A stretch of 45,197 bases of DNA from Temnopleurus reevesii (lineage: Eukaryota; Echinodermata; Echinoidea; Temnopleuroida; Temnopleuridae). Both the position numbers and the translations under genes were made by a program. Below the pieces are notes generated by a model that saw only the letters and a list, made by a program, of their open reading frames with translations, was not told the DNA's origin and did no database searches. Shown one piece after another: positions 11,655-22,447 of the stretch (positions are counted from its first letter, which is position 1; each line of letters begins with the position of its first letter). The stretch is taken from the NCBI GenBank assembly GCA_036244855.1, contig BQKZ01000352.1, positions 85,239-130,435 of the forward strand. Reading direction: 5' to 3'.

Positions 11655-11714
11655 CAGGGCAATGAGGTGCGATGATTTGTAAGCGTGTTGGCTATATAAT
11701 TTTTGAAGGAATAT
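11655..11714 (-). pseudogene. Broken partial duplicate of exon 8 in intron 7
   Basis: This stretch matches the first part of exon 8 (YSFKNYIANTL) and keeps a good acceptor (TCTCTCTTTCAG). About 20 bases coding for the Asp-Val-Gly-Ala-Trp part are then missing, which shifts the frame and leads to a stop soon after. The similarity runs past the 5' end of the exon into the acceptor, so it is a DNA-level tandem duplication of the exon and its flank, about 120 bases from the original. Confidence 0.75.
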
Positions 11715-12263
11715 CTGAAAGAGAGACATTAAACAATTCAATCAGAAATTTAAACGGATAGGAAGCACAAGCGTGTAATAAAATAACATTACTATGTGAA
11801 ATTCCGTATCATAGAGGTATGATCTTCATACCTCTATTCACTTCACCATGGGCTCAAATTTGACGATACATGTTGGCACAGGAGACACCATGCAACAACT
11901 GAAAACACTAATGTGTAAAATGACTACAGTGTGTTTGAATAGTATGCAAGCCAGTTGCATTTGGGTATTGTTTTAGCATAAAACAGCGTAGGAAAATTTA
12001 TCTACACAGTTTTTGCGTGGTGTACATAAGACGAAATCAGAATCACATTATAGAGAAAGATAATATACTAATGTATGCTTATCAAGAAAAAGATAGATAC
12101 ACTTTAAATAAATCAGGGGGTCGAAAGTTGGGACGAGTTTTCAAATATTGGCAGTACATTTTTAGCGCTGTGCCCCTTTCACCCCTCCCTTTGCCCTATT
12201 GGGACTCCTGGATCCGTTCTTCATAAAAATGAAATAAAATTGAAGGTAGACCGTTTTACTCAC

Positions 12264-12390
12264 GCGTCAAAGTCTATCATTTGAGGAAAGATGATCGATG
12301 TTTTAACGCCAGTCGTCGCTAATGGTTGGATCGTTGCACAACCGACACCACCACTGCCAGACGATTCCAGGTATAGCGGTAAACCAATCA
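12264..12390 (-). CDS. Exon 7: end of D6 and start of remnant repeat D7
   Basis: 127 bases, completing codon 874 (Val), then residues 875-915 plus two bases. The acceptor is CCACTTTTCAG (phase 1) and the donor GACGC|GTGAGT (phase 2). It encodes VIGLPLYLE, matching the GRSVIVH strand with Glu882 in place of the copper His, then GGVGCATIQPL, which supplies Cys891 (partner of Cys810), then the first strand of D7 (TGVKTSIIF). If the donor is not used, the next in-frame triplet is TGA at 12262-12260, so intron retention would end the protein right after this exon, without the D7 remnant or membrane tail. Confidence 0.9.
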
Positions 12391-13171
12391 CTGAAAAGTG
12401 GAATGAAGGAGAAAAAAGTAGTAAGAAAAAAGGGTTTGATTGATTTCCGTAAAATTAGGTCATTTCGATTATCATTTTAATTTCCATTTAAATCGGTTAC
12501 ATTTAAATTGAATTGATTAAATATGAGGCTTTTTGACATGCGTTTAAGAAAGCAGCAAAAGGCTGACACACATAAAATTTGAATTAACGATTAAAATGTT
12601 AATGAATAAACAACTATATGAAAAAAGTTCAAGTCCACGTAATAATGCGGAAGTGATACTTGCATGTTGGAATACATAATCAAAGAAATAGCATAGAATC
12701 ATCACATACTTACAAATACTTTTGTTTTGTTTCAAAAAAATATTATAAAAATGTTTGAAATAATAATTTGAGTCATCATGACTCTCGAATGAGCACAATA
12801 ATTTCCAAACTGAGGATTATCATTCATGTATCACTAATGTTTATGCCCAAAGAAGTTACTATTTTCCTCGATGTTGTTACAAAATGTAAAAAATTACATA
12901 AAAATATCAGAGGTACAAAAACCAAAAGTAATAATCTTAGATGAAAATATTAACCCCCTTATTTTTTTTATATTTACATGATTCGTCACTAATTTTACAA
13001 GCCACTAAACCATAACGCTTGAGCAGTGAATGTAAAGACATTGCAGAAAAAAATGCTTGTAATTTACTACCAAATGTCTCGAAAGTTGGTAGTAAATTAC
13101 AAGGTTTAAACCGGTTCATAAAATCAGTAACAAATTGCAACGAATCAAGAAGATGGCAAAGAAAAACTCAC
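12391..13171. repeat. Intron 6 with a perfect inverted repeat at 13056-13103
   Basis: Arms of 18 bases (CTTGTAATTTACTACCAA at 13056-13073 and its exact reverse complement at 13086-13103) are separated by 12 bases. The rest of the intron is AT-rich with nothing recognised. Confidence 0.8.
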
Positions 13172-13313
13172 CACCAGAGGTTCCTGTAAGTGGCAGATTT
13201 ATATCGGTTAATAGCGCCCTCTTGAAATAAGAACTGTAGTTGCCGTTCTTTCCCGTCAAGTCTCCGATCTGGCATCTGAGCTGCGATGCAAGGCTGCACT
13301 GAGTAGAATAGGC
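13172..13313 (-). CDS. Exon 6: D6 segment with the GDLTGK loop
   Basis: 142 bases, residues 827-873 plus one base. The acceptor is TTTTTATTCAG (phase 0) and the donor GGTG|GTGAGT (phase 1); an alternative donor three bases earlier would remove one residue without shifting the frame. The peptide contains C832 and C840 in the same arrangement as the extra Cys pair of D4, followed by QIGDLTGKNG. The Glu of the ExGD motif is Gln841 here while Asp844 is kept, in line with loss of the copper site in this repeat. It ends ...LTDINLPLTGTSG, the strand before the GRSVIVH position. Intron 5, between exons 5 and 6, is the longest of the gene (about 7.6 kb). Confidence 0.92.
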
Positions 13314-13473
13314 CTGAATAAAAAGAAATTATGAAAATAATAACAGGTCAAATTATACAAAGAGTACAAAAAGAAAGCTTTGCACTTTTGAGAAAGCAAC
13401 TAGACATAAAATAATGCAATTATAATCATTTTTAATGTATGGAATAAAAACTCACATTGTCATATCTTTCGGG

Positions 13474-13670
13474 TTTTCACGAAGCGACGGTATGCAAAGG
13501 GTATTGTTGCATAAAAACAAATGAGTCCCGACAAAGCAACAAATCAAGGGGCGTTATAATAGAAATACATGTGTAATTCTATAGAAGGATACGTTTCAGA
13601 GCCCTAATCAGAGAATATTTAAATCATTTCGTGCAACACTATCCTCTGGCTAGCGTAATTTCGTGAAAAC
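13474..13670. repeat. MITE, 'ttcacgaagtgacggta' family, copy 2
   Basis: Left 'ttttcacgaagcgacggtatgcaaagggtattgttgca', right the reverse complement of 'tgcaacactatcctctggctagcgtaatttcgtgaaaa'. Same family and length as 6532-6712. A terminal fragment recurs near 13765-13785. Confidence 0.8.
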
Positions 13671-13767
13671 ACAAACGATAACGCAAAAAAAATCAGAAAA
13701 TGACTCAAGTTTTGATAAGTAATGCTCACTTTTTAAAATATAAGGAGCATGGAAAACTTGGTTGCGC

Positions 13768-13875
13768 CACTTCGTGAAAAGTGATCCTTCTTGCCGAAGG
13801 AAATGATAACGCTGTACTAAAGATTCGAACTACAATTCTCTGGTTGAAAGACGAGAGTCCGAACCACTATACCAA
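13768..13875 (-). mobile_element. tRNA-derived SINE fragment
   Basis: On the minus strand a tRNA-like head (GGTATAGTGGTTCGG as A box, TAGTTCGAATC as B box) is followed by 'tttccttcggcaagaa', which matches the body of the SINE at 20588. Truncated by the terminal fragment of the neighbouring MITE. Confidence 0.6.
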
Positions 13876-16199
13876 AAAAAAAACTTCCATGTAGAGTTGA
13901 TAAAATTTAAACAGACATTATTTAGGACACAGATAACATTCATAAGAATGGTATCAATCATGGACAAACCATTGAATTGTAGATGACAGACGGTGGTCAA
14001 TATTTGATGGTCAATATTTGCCTCGTTATCTAAACTGGATAAGACCTTTGAAAAGCAAATAATAGGTTGTAAAGTCTCAAATAATGGGTTAAAGCTTCAA
14101 ATTAATCGATGAAACACTGTTATAAAAGTGATACCAACGGTGGTATAACAGTGATATAACAATTATATCATCAATGATATCAACATTAATACCAACCAGC
14201 TGTCCAGTTCTCAAGCCTATCATTGCAGAGATGTCAACCGTTCCCGAACATACATGATGTAAATATTATAAAATGTATAACGCAACAGCTGAACAAAGTG
14301 CCGAAACAAACATGACAACAGTAACCATACCCTCAGCCATTCTCTTGTAATAAAAGCCTTGAATTCATATTTAAATACACTTCATGCATATTCCGCAACA
14401 GTTGGCATCTCTCTTATTGGTTTCTTACCTATTTATATCTCACCCCCCCCCCCCAAAAAAAAAACCCACCCAAAACAACAAGATTGATTAAAAGAAATAG
14501 ATGAAAATTATAGAAACAAACATATGTGTCATGTTAAAGTCCTGTTATCCATCTGTCTATAGCTGACTCTAACATGTATTGGACCTTTACTTTTTCATTT
14601 ACAAAATATTATTTCATTTTTATCATTCCAGACAACAATTCATCTTCTATATTTACAAAGTATTACCTCGCTTTAGGCATAAGGGTCAATAACCTGTTGT
14701 GCGACAATAATGTTTGATGTTTCGAAGAAATCGTTACATACTTCTATTTAATCATTTAATTATCTATCTATCTATCTATCTTTACAAGAAATTGATTTCA
14801 GTTTCCGGAATTTTTCTCTTAAATGATATAAGTGAGGCCCTGATGGAAATTTCAATTGGACTTTAAAATGTGTAAGGCATGGGGAACGTCAACGCCAATA
14901 ATAAGCCTTGCATGACTCCGCCAAAAAGCAACGCCACTCACAGGGTTTTTTTACAGTCTCAAAGAACCGCAATGTTTAATAGTACAAGACTTTGGACCTC
15001 CAATAGTCTTTACAATGGCCCGGTCCAGTCAAAATATTTGAACAAGTGACTTTTCAACAAGACACCACTTTTAGAGTTTGTTTAAGGAAAACAGAATCAG
15101 TTTTATTTTTGTTGGCTTTTCTTCATCGTTGTTCACTTTTCAATGTCATATGTATTGCGATTTATTGATGTCATTCGTATATTTACTTCTTATAATGGAC
15201 TTTAACACCACTATTACACCCTTAGAAAGTTCCTCAAACCCATACCGTATGATTCTTGACAGGAATTTGTTTGGGCGTTTAGGCTTTTGTCAAAATATAT
15301 TGGGTTTTCGAGCTGGAATCTATAAGAAATTGGATCAATATTGGGCTTTAAAGCGATCCAAATTCAAATTTACTTTCTGGGGTTTGTTTGTTTTCAATGA
15401 GATTCATTATTCGTTTGATTAATCATGCCTCAGTCATAAATGATAAAAATTTGTGTGCTCATGCGCGTTTGCGTATGTGTGTGTGTGGGGGGGGGGTTGG
15501 ATGGGTTTGTGCTCTATAAAAAAAATATTTGAAGTAATCGTCAAACTTTTCAGGTGTACAATTAAAATTTTGACAGTCCGCGCGTCCTCTTAAAATCATT
15601 AGAAGTCTGAAAGTAAAATAAAACGACCCCGTGCCATAAGGGATGTGAAGAGCAAAATAAAATGAACACCCAGTTGAATTACACTGATTGAATATTGTTC
15701 ATGTAAATGAATAAAAAAGGAAAAAATAAAGAAAAGAAAAATAAACAGGAATCTGAATTCACGTGCTGGAAATTGTGGCTACAAAGTTTGAAATGCAAGT
15801 TGATATGAGAAAACGATCTTTAAAAAACGAAATCAGGACAAACTCGTGCATACGGTAAAACTCGACGACACTACATTTCGGAAATGGTCCACAATGCGTG
15901 ATTTCTCACGAATAGGGTCCGTACAAACACAAGGCGATAGAATCAAAAGGAAAAAAAAAGGAAATCGAAAAAAAGAAATAGAAGCATGTGGATAAAGAAA
16001 GGTGAAGAGTGGTATTATACCCGGGGATTCAAAGCGATCTCATTTCATAACACAAACTATTGACATTACAAACAACGCTAAGTAGCCTCTACAGGCACAT
16101 CATAATAGCGGAAGGTCCTTCGGTTGAGTTTGTGTACGATTTGCAGCCACTGACTGAAGAGAGATTCTTTCTAATGAAGTCACATCAATAAGCCGACAA
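13876..16199. other. Intron 5 sequence, nothing coding recognised
   Basis: AT-rich. It has a C/A tract at 14443-14464, a (TATC)n run at 14761-14781 and a GT/G tract near 15476-15497. A 114-codon plus-strand ORF at 15078-15422 has no recognisable motif and AT-driven composition. Confidence 0.5.
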
Positions 16200-16535
16200 C
16201 GGTTTGAATGTGTATGTGTGTGTGTGTGTGTGCGTATACGTGTGTGTGTGTGTGTGTCTGAGGGTAAATGTGCGTGTGTGGTGCCCGTGCGTGTGTTTTT
16301 GTGTGTAATATGTGGGTAGGTTCTCCTTGTCCGAAAGAGACATTCAATTGATAACGCAACTTGTTGTGTGGTGTGCGTGTTTTTATGGTGGACCGTGTGT
16401 GTGTGTGTGTGTTCTGTGCTCATGATATATTCTATTACACGAGCAAATTCAAGAGTGTGTGCGTGTGGTCTAGTGTTTGTATGCAAGTGTGGGTTTTCCC
16501 TGTCCATGATATATTCTATGACATTTAAAGTACGT

Positions 16536-16573
<38 letters not shown>

Positions 16574-16960
16574 GTTTGTTTGCAATGTATGTATTTTGGT
16601 GTGGATTGTGGGTTTTCCATGCCATAGATATATTCTATGGCACATGAAATTTTCAAAATGTGTGCGTGTGGTGTGGTATTATTCGTGGGTTATGTGTGTC
16701 CAAGAGACATTCTATGGCACAGGACATGTGTGCGTGGTTTATTTTACTCCGCATTCGTGTAGACGTACATGTCGCCTTTATTTTTGCGTGGTGTGCGTGT
16801 GGGGGCAATATTCTCCGTGTCCAATAACTTTAATGATAATAACAATTATGAAACTTTCTAATGACACGAGTATTTTGAAAGTGTGTGCGTGTGTGTAGTG
16901 GAGTGTTGTGGATATTTGTGGGCATGGGTATTCCGTGTTCAAGATACATTTTATGTCGCC
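16200..16960. repeat. GT-rich composite minisatellite
   Basis: (GT)n blocks alternate with a recurring segment 'tggttttcc.tg.cca.agatatattctatggcac' (about 16412, 16495, 16612, 16692, 16925), spaced roughly 80-120 bases. Long ORFs of Val/Cys or His/Thr come from the GT array. Confidence 0.75.
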
Positions 16961-17162
16961 ACTTAATGTATGTTTACAGTGCACGTGCACGTTCGATATT
17001 ATGGGTGTATGTGTAAATGAAGAGGGTATTTTTTTTAGGTCGGTCCTTCTAAAATCGGGCCTGCCCAGTAATTACTAATTCCATATTTTATTGTATTTTT
17101 TTCTTTGGGAGGGGAGGGGCAACTCGTTCAATTGGCAAGCTAAATGACTGGAGGGGTGGCTC

Positions 17163-17163
<1 letters not shown>

Positions 17164-17206
<43 letters not shown>
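17164..17206. repeat. (GA)n microsatellite
   Basis: About 20 uninterrupted GA units within intron 5. Confidence 0.95.
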
Positions 17207-17639
17207 TTCGTTGGTACAAAGGTGAAGGTCGCTTCGGAAGGGATTTTCTTTTCCAATACATTTTCAAAAATTTCTGCACTTTTAAGGCAAAAATCCATAA
17301 GAATTCCACTCTTATAAAACCCATCTGAATCTTTTCCATTTTCCGGGACTTCATAAGTGGATTTGGAGTCAGACATAAACGGCCATAGTAATGTGACTGG
17401 AGTATGCATCTCTCCATACTCAGTGACTGTGTTATTCTTCTACACCGTAAGCACAAGACATATTGCAGCATCTACCATTTAACTTTTTTCCTCAATAATA
17501 GTAAATTATACTCTGGGGTACCCCCACTGGAGCGTAAAGACATCCGAAAATAGAAAAGCGACATTGTGTAACGAATTTGCATCATACAGTCGGTGTAGCA
17601 TATCCCTTCCCTCTAATGCATATTGGTGTCAATAATCTC

Positions 17640-17905
17640 TACGTGTGTGTGTATTTGTATGCGTAGATGTATACGTGAGTGTGTGTGTAAGTAAGTGTGT
17701 GTGTGTGTGTGTGTTTATAGTAGAAACTTATATGTATTTGGGTATAGTACGAATACATGTGTAAGTGTAAGTGTTGTACTTGCGAAAAAAGGTGTGTTTG
17801 TTTGTTTGTTTGCTTGTTTTGTGAGTGTGTTTGTTTGCTTGTTTGTGTGTGTGTTTGTTTGTGGGTGTGTGGGTGCGTGTGTGTGTGATTTTTTTGTGAA
17901 CGTTT
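17640..17905. repeat. GT / TTTG simple-sequence array
   Basis: GT runs give way to (TTTG)n and (GTTT)n units. ORFs on both strands are by-products. Confidence 0.9.
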
Positions 17906-18889
17906 GTGCTTGTGTTGATCTTGATACATGTTTGCATTTTTCTATAAAAAAAATCTACTTTTTTTCTGCAACTGGGCCTGGGCAATACCACAAAGGATAT
18001 TTGTGTGGCAGAAAAGTGAAGAAAATAATCGTTAGGTTATTTAATAGAATACAATTAGTGGCTATTAAATCAATTATGATTCACGACCAGGCTTAGCCAA
18101 TACAATTGATATTTAACGATTTAATTTTAACCAAGTCTCAATACATTTAATCTAAAATGACCTCATTTCAAGATGTTAATATTCTCCATATTAAAAGACA
18201 CACATCAACGACGGCATTTTAAGCTCATAATTCTATTCATAGAAAACGATTTGAAGGCTTTATGAATATGTCGCTCAAAATAAACCCATTTCGCAAAACC
18301 GCACGACCAGAAAATTAATGTCTTTGAAAATGGGTTATTCTTTTATGATCCAACCCAATGCAAACACACGTCGAGTGAAGTTGAGCATGAAAATCTTAAA
18401 TAACTTAGTCGGACCCCTGCGTGCGAACTATTATGAGTTTGTGAAAATATTGAACATTGTTCTCCATTTCTTTTTCTGGAGCGAAGTCAACAAAATACCT
18501 CATTTCGGGCAGACTATGACGTGACTTTTAAACATTATAAAGTTAGGCATTCAAATTAAGGGAGTCGCTATTCCTAAATACGACTTATTTGAACGTGCGG
18601 GTTTAAGCACATAATTCCTTTGCTCTAAGTGGCCGAAAATGACCGATTCGCAAAATTTCAGTTTAGTGATTTTATTAGCCTTGGCAGTTTTTCTGGTGTA
18701 GCTTCTGATCCTCGGGGGATAGGGCGCAAATTTTGACCTAAGTCGGCCTCCTCGGGTTGTTTAAGCCCTTGTTACGCGCACAAAACTGTTGATAAGAGTT
18801 GTATAGTGATATTTATATTATTTTATAATCGTAGTACTCAGCAGTTTTTTTTATAACGCAGTATTCACTCTGCGCAGACTTCAAGATAA
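17906..18889. other. Intron 5 sequence, nothing recognised
   Basis: AT-rich, no open segment with splice sites and no repeat structure noticed. Confidence 0.45.
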
Positions 18890-18985
18890 CCTTTTGGCAT
18901 ACTAACACCATGACTGAGATTCGAACCCAAAACTTTCGGATTGAAAGACCTGCAATTTAACCACAAGGCCATAGTATTTTGTTGG
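18890..18985 (-). mobile_element. tRNA-derived SINE head
   Basis: On the minus strand GGCCTTGTGGTTAA (A-box-like) and GGGTTCGAATC (B box) are set as in a tRNA gene, but the cloverleaf stems are poor, so a SINE promoter rather than a functional tRNA. Confidence 0.55.
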
Positions 18986-19966
18986 ATGCATGGTTAAGAA
19001 CAGTGTGAGTTTATCGCAAATTTGGGAACCATATTTTCATTGAAACTTGGTGGAAATATCAATTTTGTCGATTTCTTTATAAAATCTTGTTAAGATTATC
19101 ATACGCTGAGGTCACGCACTTGGGAATAAAGGTGCAAACAAGTGCAAAATTTTGAGCACCCATGCACCTTTATTAGCTGAACGTTTTGATCCGATATGTG
19201 CAATATTGCATCTCTTTGTGTTTTACCGCAAATTTCACCTTTTCGCGAAAGTTTACATCCTTTGTAAAACCCTTTTTACTGAGTATGCACATCAATTCCA
19301 TGAAGTTTTGCACCACATCCCATGCAATCAACATACTCGACCTAAACATTTAGGGTGTTGAGGCAAGAAATATTCGATGTAAATGCACATACTCACGTTA
19401 ATTCCATGTGTTATACTGTCAATATTATCCCTGACATTTTAATTTTCGCAAAGTGCATTCGAAACTCTTAGTCCATGGCTGAAGCTATTAAAGATGTTTA
19501 TCATGGAACCCAAACCTTGTCAATCATTTTACACAATTCCATTTATATACCAATTCTGTTCACAACAATATAATGCTAGAAGGAACAACCCGTAATTCTA
19601 CACTTATTTTCACTTAAAAACCTCTCCATAAATAAATAGAAGTTTATTCTTCGTCCTCTTTACTCACAATACAATGTATCTAAATTAAACATCACATTCA
19701 AAAGGGTAGTGTTGCAGTATTTCTTTGCATTTTAATAGCCACACATAAAGGGTAACCAAAGGCGGCTATGCCTTTTGAATAGATCGCTGCTGGAGGAAAG
19801 AAAATATATAATCTCATTTTATCAATACCTGATGAAAATTCCCACCGACAGGCGTTTTTGTTTGGACCGCTTGTCGGAGTACATGTAATCCTACTTTACA
19901 AATTGTCGCAAGAATGGAGCCCTTCTAGATTAAAAATATGATAGCCATTCTGCTAGCCCGGCTATT

Positions 19967-20391
19967 TACTCGAGAAATATTCCCCCGCGGAAACGAGTTT
20001 TCTTTTCGAATACAAAAGCGACATAAAAGGGGAGAAATTCCAAGCAGTTCACTGACGACTTGTAATACTTGTATACATGGTGTGATGGTATTCATGGTCT
20101 AATGTGGAGGTTTTGTACAGGAAAAGCAATGGTACGTGTTTAAAAGCCTCAGCCAGTTGTGCATATATGAATTGCTTGAAAAGCAGTTTCCATTGAGCGA
20201 AGGGACCCAACCAGTTTTTTTTTTTTTGTTTAAAGAAAACTTAAATAGCTAAAATGAATATATAAATGACAATTTTACAGTGGACTGCATTTCCATGCAG
20301 TGAACTGCATGGAATGTCGCCCTTTTGTGTCCTTTTTTGTACTTGAAGAGAAAACGCTTTTCCGAGGGGAGTATTTCTCGACTAAATCTAT
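19967..20391. repeat. Long imperfect hairpin MITE in intron 5
   Basis: Left arm 'ttactcgagaaatattccccc...gaaacgagttttctttt'; the right arm is its near reverse complement, 'agagaaaacgcttttccgaggggagtatttctcga'. A small palindrome 'ctgcatttccatgcag' sits in the loop. No coding capacity. Confidence 0.75.
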
Positions 20392-20587
20392 GCAATAATC
20401 ATATTCTACTAAAGAAAAGGGACAAATATGTCATAGTGAAGTGAGTTCCAGTATAGCTTCATCAATATATTTTGACTTTCGCAGTAGGTGTTAAGTGAAT
20501 TTTCTGTCAAAATAGAAACTTTAGGTGCAGTTGCCATGAGAGCTCTTTCGGAGAAAAATCAGCGCTTGTGCCTTTCGTGTGTACACG

Positions 20588-20868
20588 AAGCGCCGTGATT
20601 AAGTGGTTATGACTCTAGCCTTTCGTGCAGAGGGTCGCGGCTCGAGTCTCGCCCATGGCATTAATTTCCTTCAGCAAGAAATTAATCCACATTGTGCTGC
20701 ACTCGACCCAGGTGAGGTTAATGGGTACCTGGTAGGAATATATTACTCAAAATGCATAAGCGCCTCACAAGTTGCTATTGATAAAGCCAGGGTAATAATA
20801 CAGCATTAATTGTAGAGCGCTTTATAGAGACTTCTTACAGAGGTAATTAGCGCTATATAAGAACTGTA
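20588..20868 (+). mobile_element. Full-length-looking tRNA-derived SINE
   Basis: tRNA-like head (A box 'gtgattaagtggtta', B box 'ggctcgagtct'), a body with 'tttccttcagcaagaa' and 'gggtacctggtagga', and the tail 'taattagcgctatataagaactgta'. This organisation is typical of echinoderm SINEs. It ends about ten bases from the exon 5 splice donor, in antisense to the gene. Confidence 0.75.
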
Positions 20869-20881
20869 TATTTACACTTAC

Positions 20882-20977
20882 CCCGTCTGTTGATACTGTG
20901 TTTGGGTTGAAGACACTGTTATCATTTGGGCAAGATGAAGAGATGCTGTTAGATCGTATCGTCCAGTCATAAACATC
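20882..20977 (-). CDS. Exon 5: D6 segment with destroyed copper-ligand motifs
   Basis: 96 bases, residues 795-826, phase 0 at both ends. The acceptor is ATGTTTTCAG and the donor GGG|GTAAGT. It begins DVYDWTIR (797-802), where intact repeats have WHIH, so both HxH copper ligands are replaced by Thr and Arg. It then has Cys810, kept as the first disulfide cysteine, and SVFNP (815-819), where GHFNP is expected, so the bridging His is Val. The scaffold is preserved while the metal site is gone. A SINE ends only about ten bases beyond the splice donor. Confidence 0.91.
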
Positions 20978-21119
20978 CTGAAAACATAGATGAGTATATG
21001 ATAGTAATTTGGAATCGTAGGAAATTCGTCGAACAGTAATAACAATGAAATGTGTTTTCATTTGATGCAATCAAATAACGATACAATGTCTAATTGAAGA
21101 GAGATTCTCACGATGTGCA

Positions 21120-21178
21120 AACGTAGAACGAAAGTAGGATGACGTTTCGGCTGCTGTATACAGCTAGTCCTCATCAGA
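21120..21178 (-). ncRNA. Hammerhead-core-like motif
   Basis: On the minus strand CTGATGA is followed by a self-complementary arm (GGACTAGCTG / CAGCAGCC) and GAAACGTC: the CUGAUGA-stem II-GAAA order of a hammerhead ribozyme. Stem II has two bulges, and a convincing stem I could not be drawn, so it may be a decayed copy or a transposon end such as a Penelope-like element. It lies in intron 4, sense to the gene. Confidence 0.3.
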
Positions 21179-21655
21179 CCATAATGAGCACATACCGCGA
21201 TGCAATATACATTTAAAAAACATTTCTTAAGAAATTTTCTTTATCGCTGATTGTCATTATCAGAATGGAATGACCATATTGCATAATGATAATAGTGAAG
21301 ATGATACACAACACTTATCATACTGATGTTTCTTAGCGCAGGGTTCTGATCCCACATCTTTATCTAAGAATGTAAATAAAACTTATAATCATATATGCCG
21401 CAAATAACAGAGTATTTTTTTCGGAGAAATTACGTTTTTTTCTCGTAATGTTTATTGAAATAATACATTTTCGAACGGAGGCTCTGATACATTATTTGGA
21501 ATAAATCGTTTCGCTTCAACACTGAAATTATGCGGATGTTTTTAAGGTGAGACAGAAACAATATTTTCATGACACAAGGAATTAATGTTTAACCAATTAT
21601 AATTTATTGTAGATTAAGGGCTATAAACAAAACGAAAAGAAAAGAAAATACTTAC

Positions 21656-21736
21656 ATCAATTAAAACATCCACTGGTGAAAAGTTAGCTTCTATCGTCGT
21701 TTCACCCAGTCGCCCATTGCTAAAGCGAGTTTGACC
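21656..21736 (-). CDS. Exon 4: beta-strand segment of degenerate repeat D6
   Basis: 81 bases, residues 768-794, phase 0 at both ends. The acceptor is CCTTTTTACAG and the donor GAT|GTAAGT. The peptide (GQTRFSNGR...ETTIEANFS) continues the D6 strand begun at the end of exon 3 and matches the place of 'GxIxFxQ...TTIxVDL' in the intact repeats. The other frames add nothing, and both splice sites are strong. In D3-D5 the same segment lies inside a large exon, so introns 3 and 4 are special to D6. Confidence 0.9.
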
Positions 21737-21829
21737 CTGTAAAAAGGAAATTTCAGGAGTTTATATCAAATCGTTAAAACAATGATATGATATTTTGAAA
21801 TCAGCAAAGTTTAGTTGGATTTACGCGCA

Positions 21830-22100
21830 AGCACCATGTAAAGACTTCAGGGGCCCGGTCCCCTGAGGCAGAGCTAGGGGCGCCAAATTTTTAGTAATCA
21901 AGGGTACAAAAATGCTAGAGTGGCGCCATATTACAGCTGATGACTTTCTTTTGCTTGTCAGCCCCTGGGGAGGGCGCAAAAATTCAATGAAGGGTGGGGC
22001 GCCAAGAGAAATCTTAGTGGGATTATTTTGGGCTTTCTTGTGCTTGTCAGGCTTTCGAAAGGAGCGCAAAATTGGAATTTGATCAAGCCCTCGGAGTCTT
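21830..22100. repeat. G-rich 'gggcgcaaaatt' repeat, degenerate
   Basis: 'ggggcccggtcccctgaggcagag..aggggcgccaaattttt' recurs in altered form two more times within the stretch. Same family as 3000-3475. Confidence 0.5.
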
Positions 22101-22447
22101 CAGTTATAGGTTAATGAAAATATTGTAATTAATCTTTAGCCCCATTATTTCTTATATCTGACTGTCCGATATTCCCTATCGGACAAAAAAAAATGGGTAT
22201 GAGAGACTCCCGCTTCATTTTCAATTCATACATGGCTGCAGAATTTGAAAAATGAAACTGCGAGAAACCTACATTTAATTACATCATCAATTCTATATAT
22301 TCAAAGCAATTAATCACTGACGATAAGATACTACTCAATTCCTAATCCTCATCCCTCCATCGTTATACTTTATTTCCAGATGAGCAAACTCTTTCAATTG
22401 TAAATTCTAGGGGCGCATCAAGGGATTTCTCAAATGAGGGATGGGAG

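Noticed and set aside
15078..15422. 114-codon plus-strand ORF
   Set aside because: No domain, AT-driven residues, no splice or promoter context, and it lies antisense inside intron 5.
16100..16898. ORFs of 176-181 codons, His/Thr-rich and Val/Cys-rich
   Set aside because: Translations of GT/CA arrays on the two strands.
18890..18985. Functional tRNA gene
   Set aside because: A and B boxes are present but the acceptor and anticodon stems do not pair well; treated as a SINE head.
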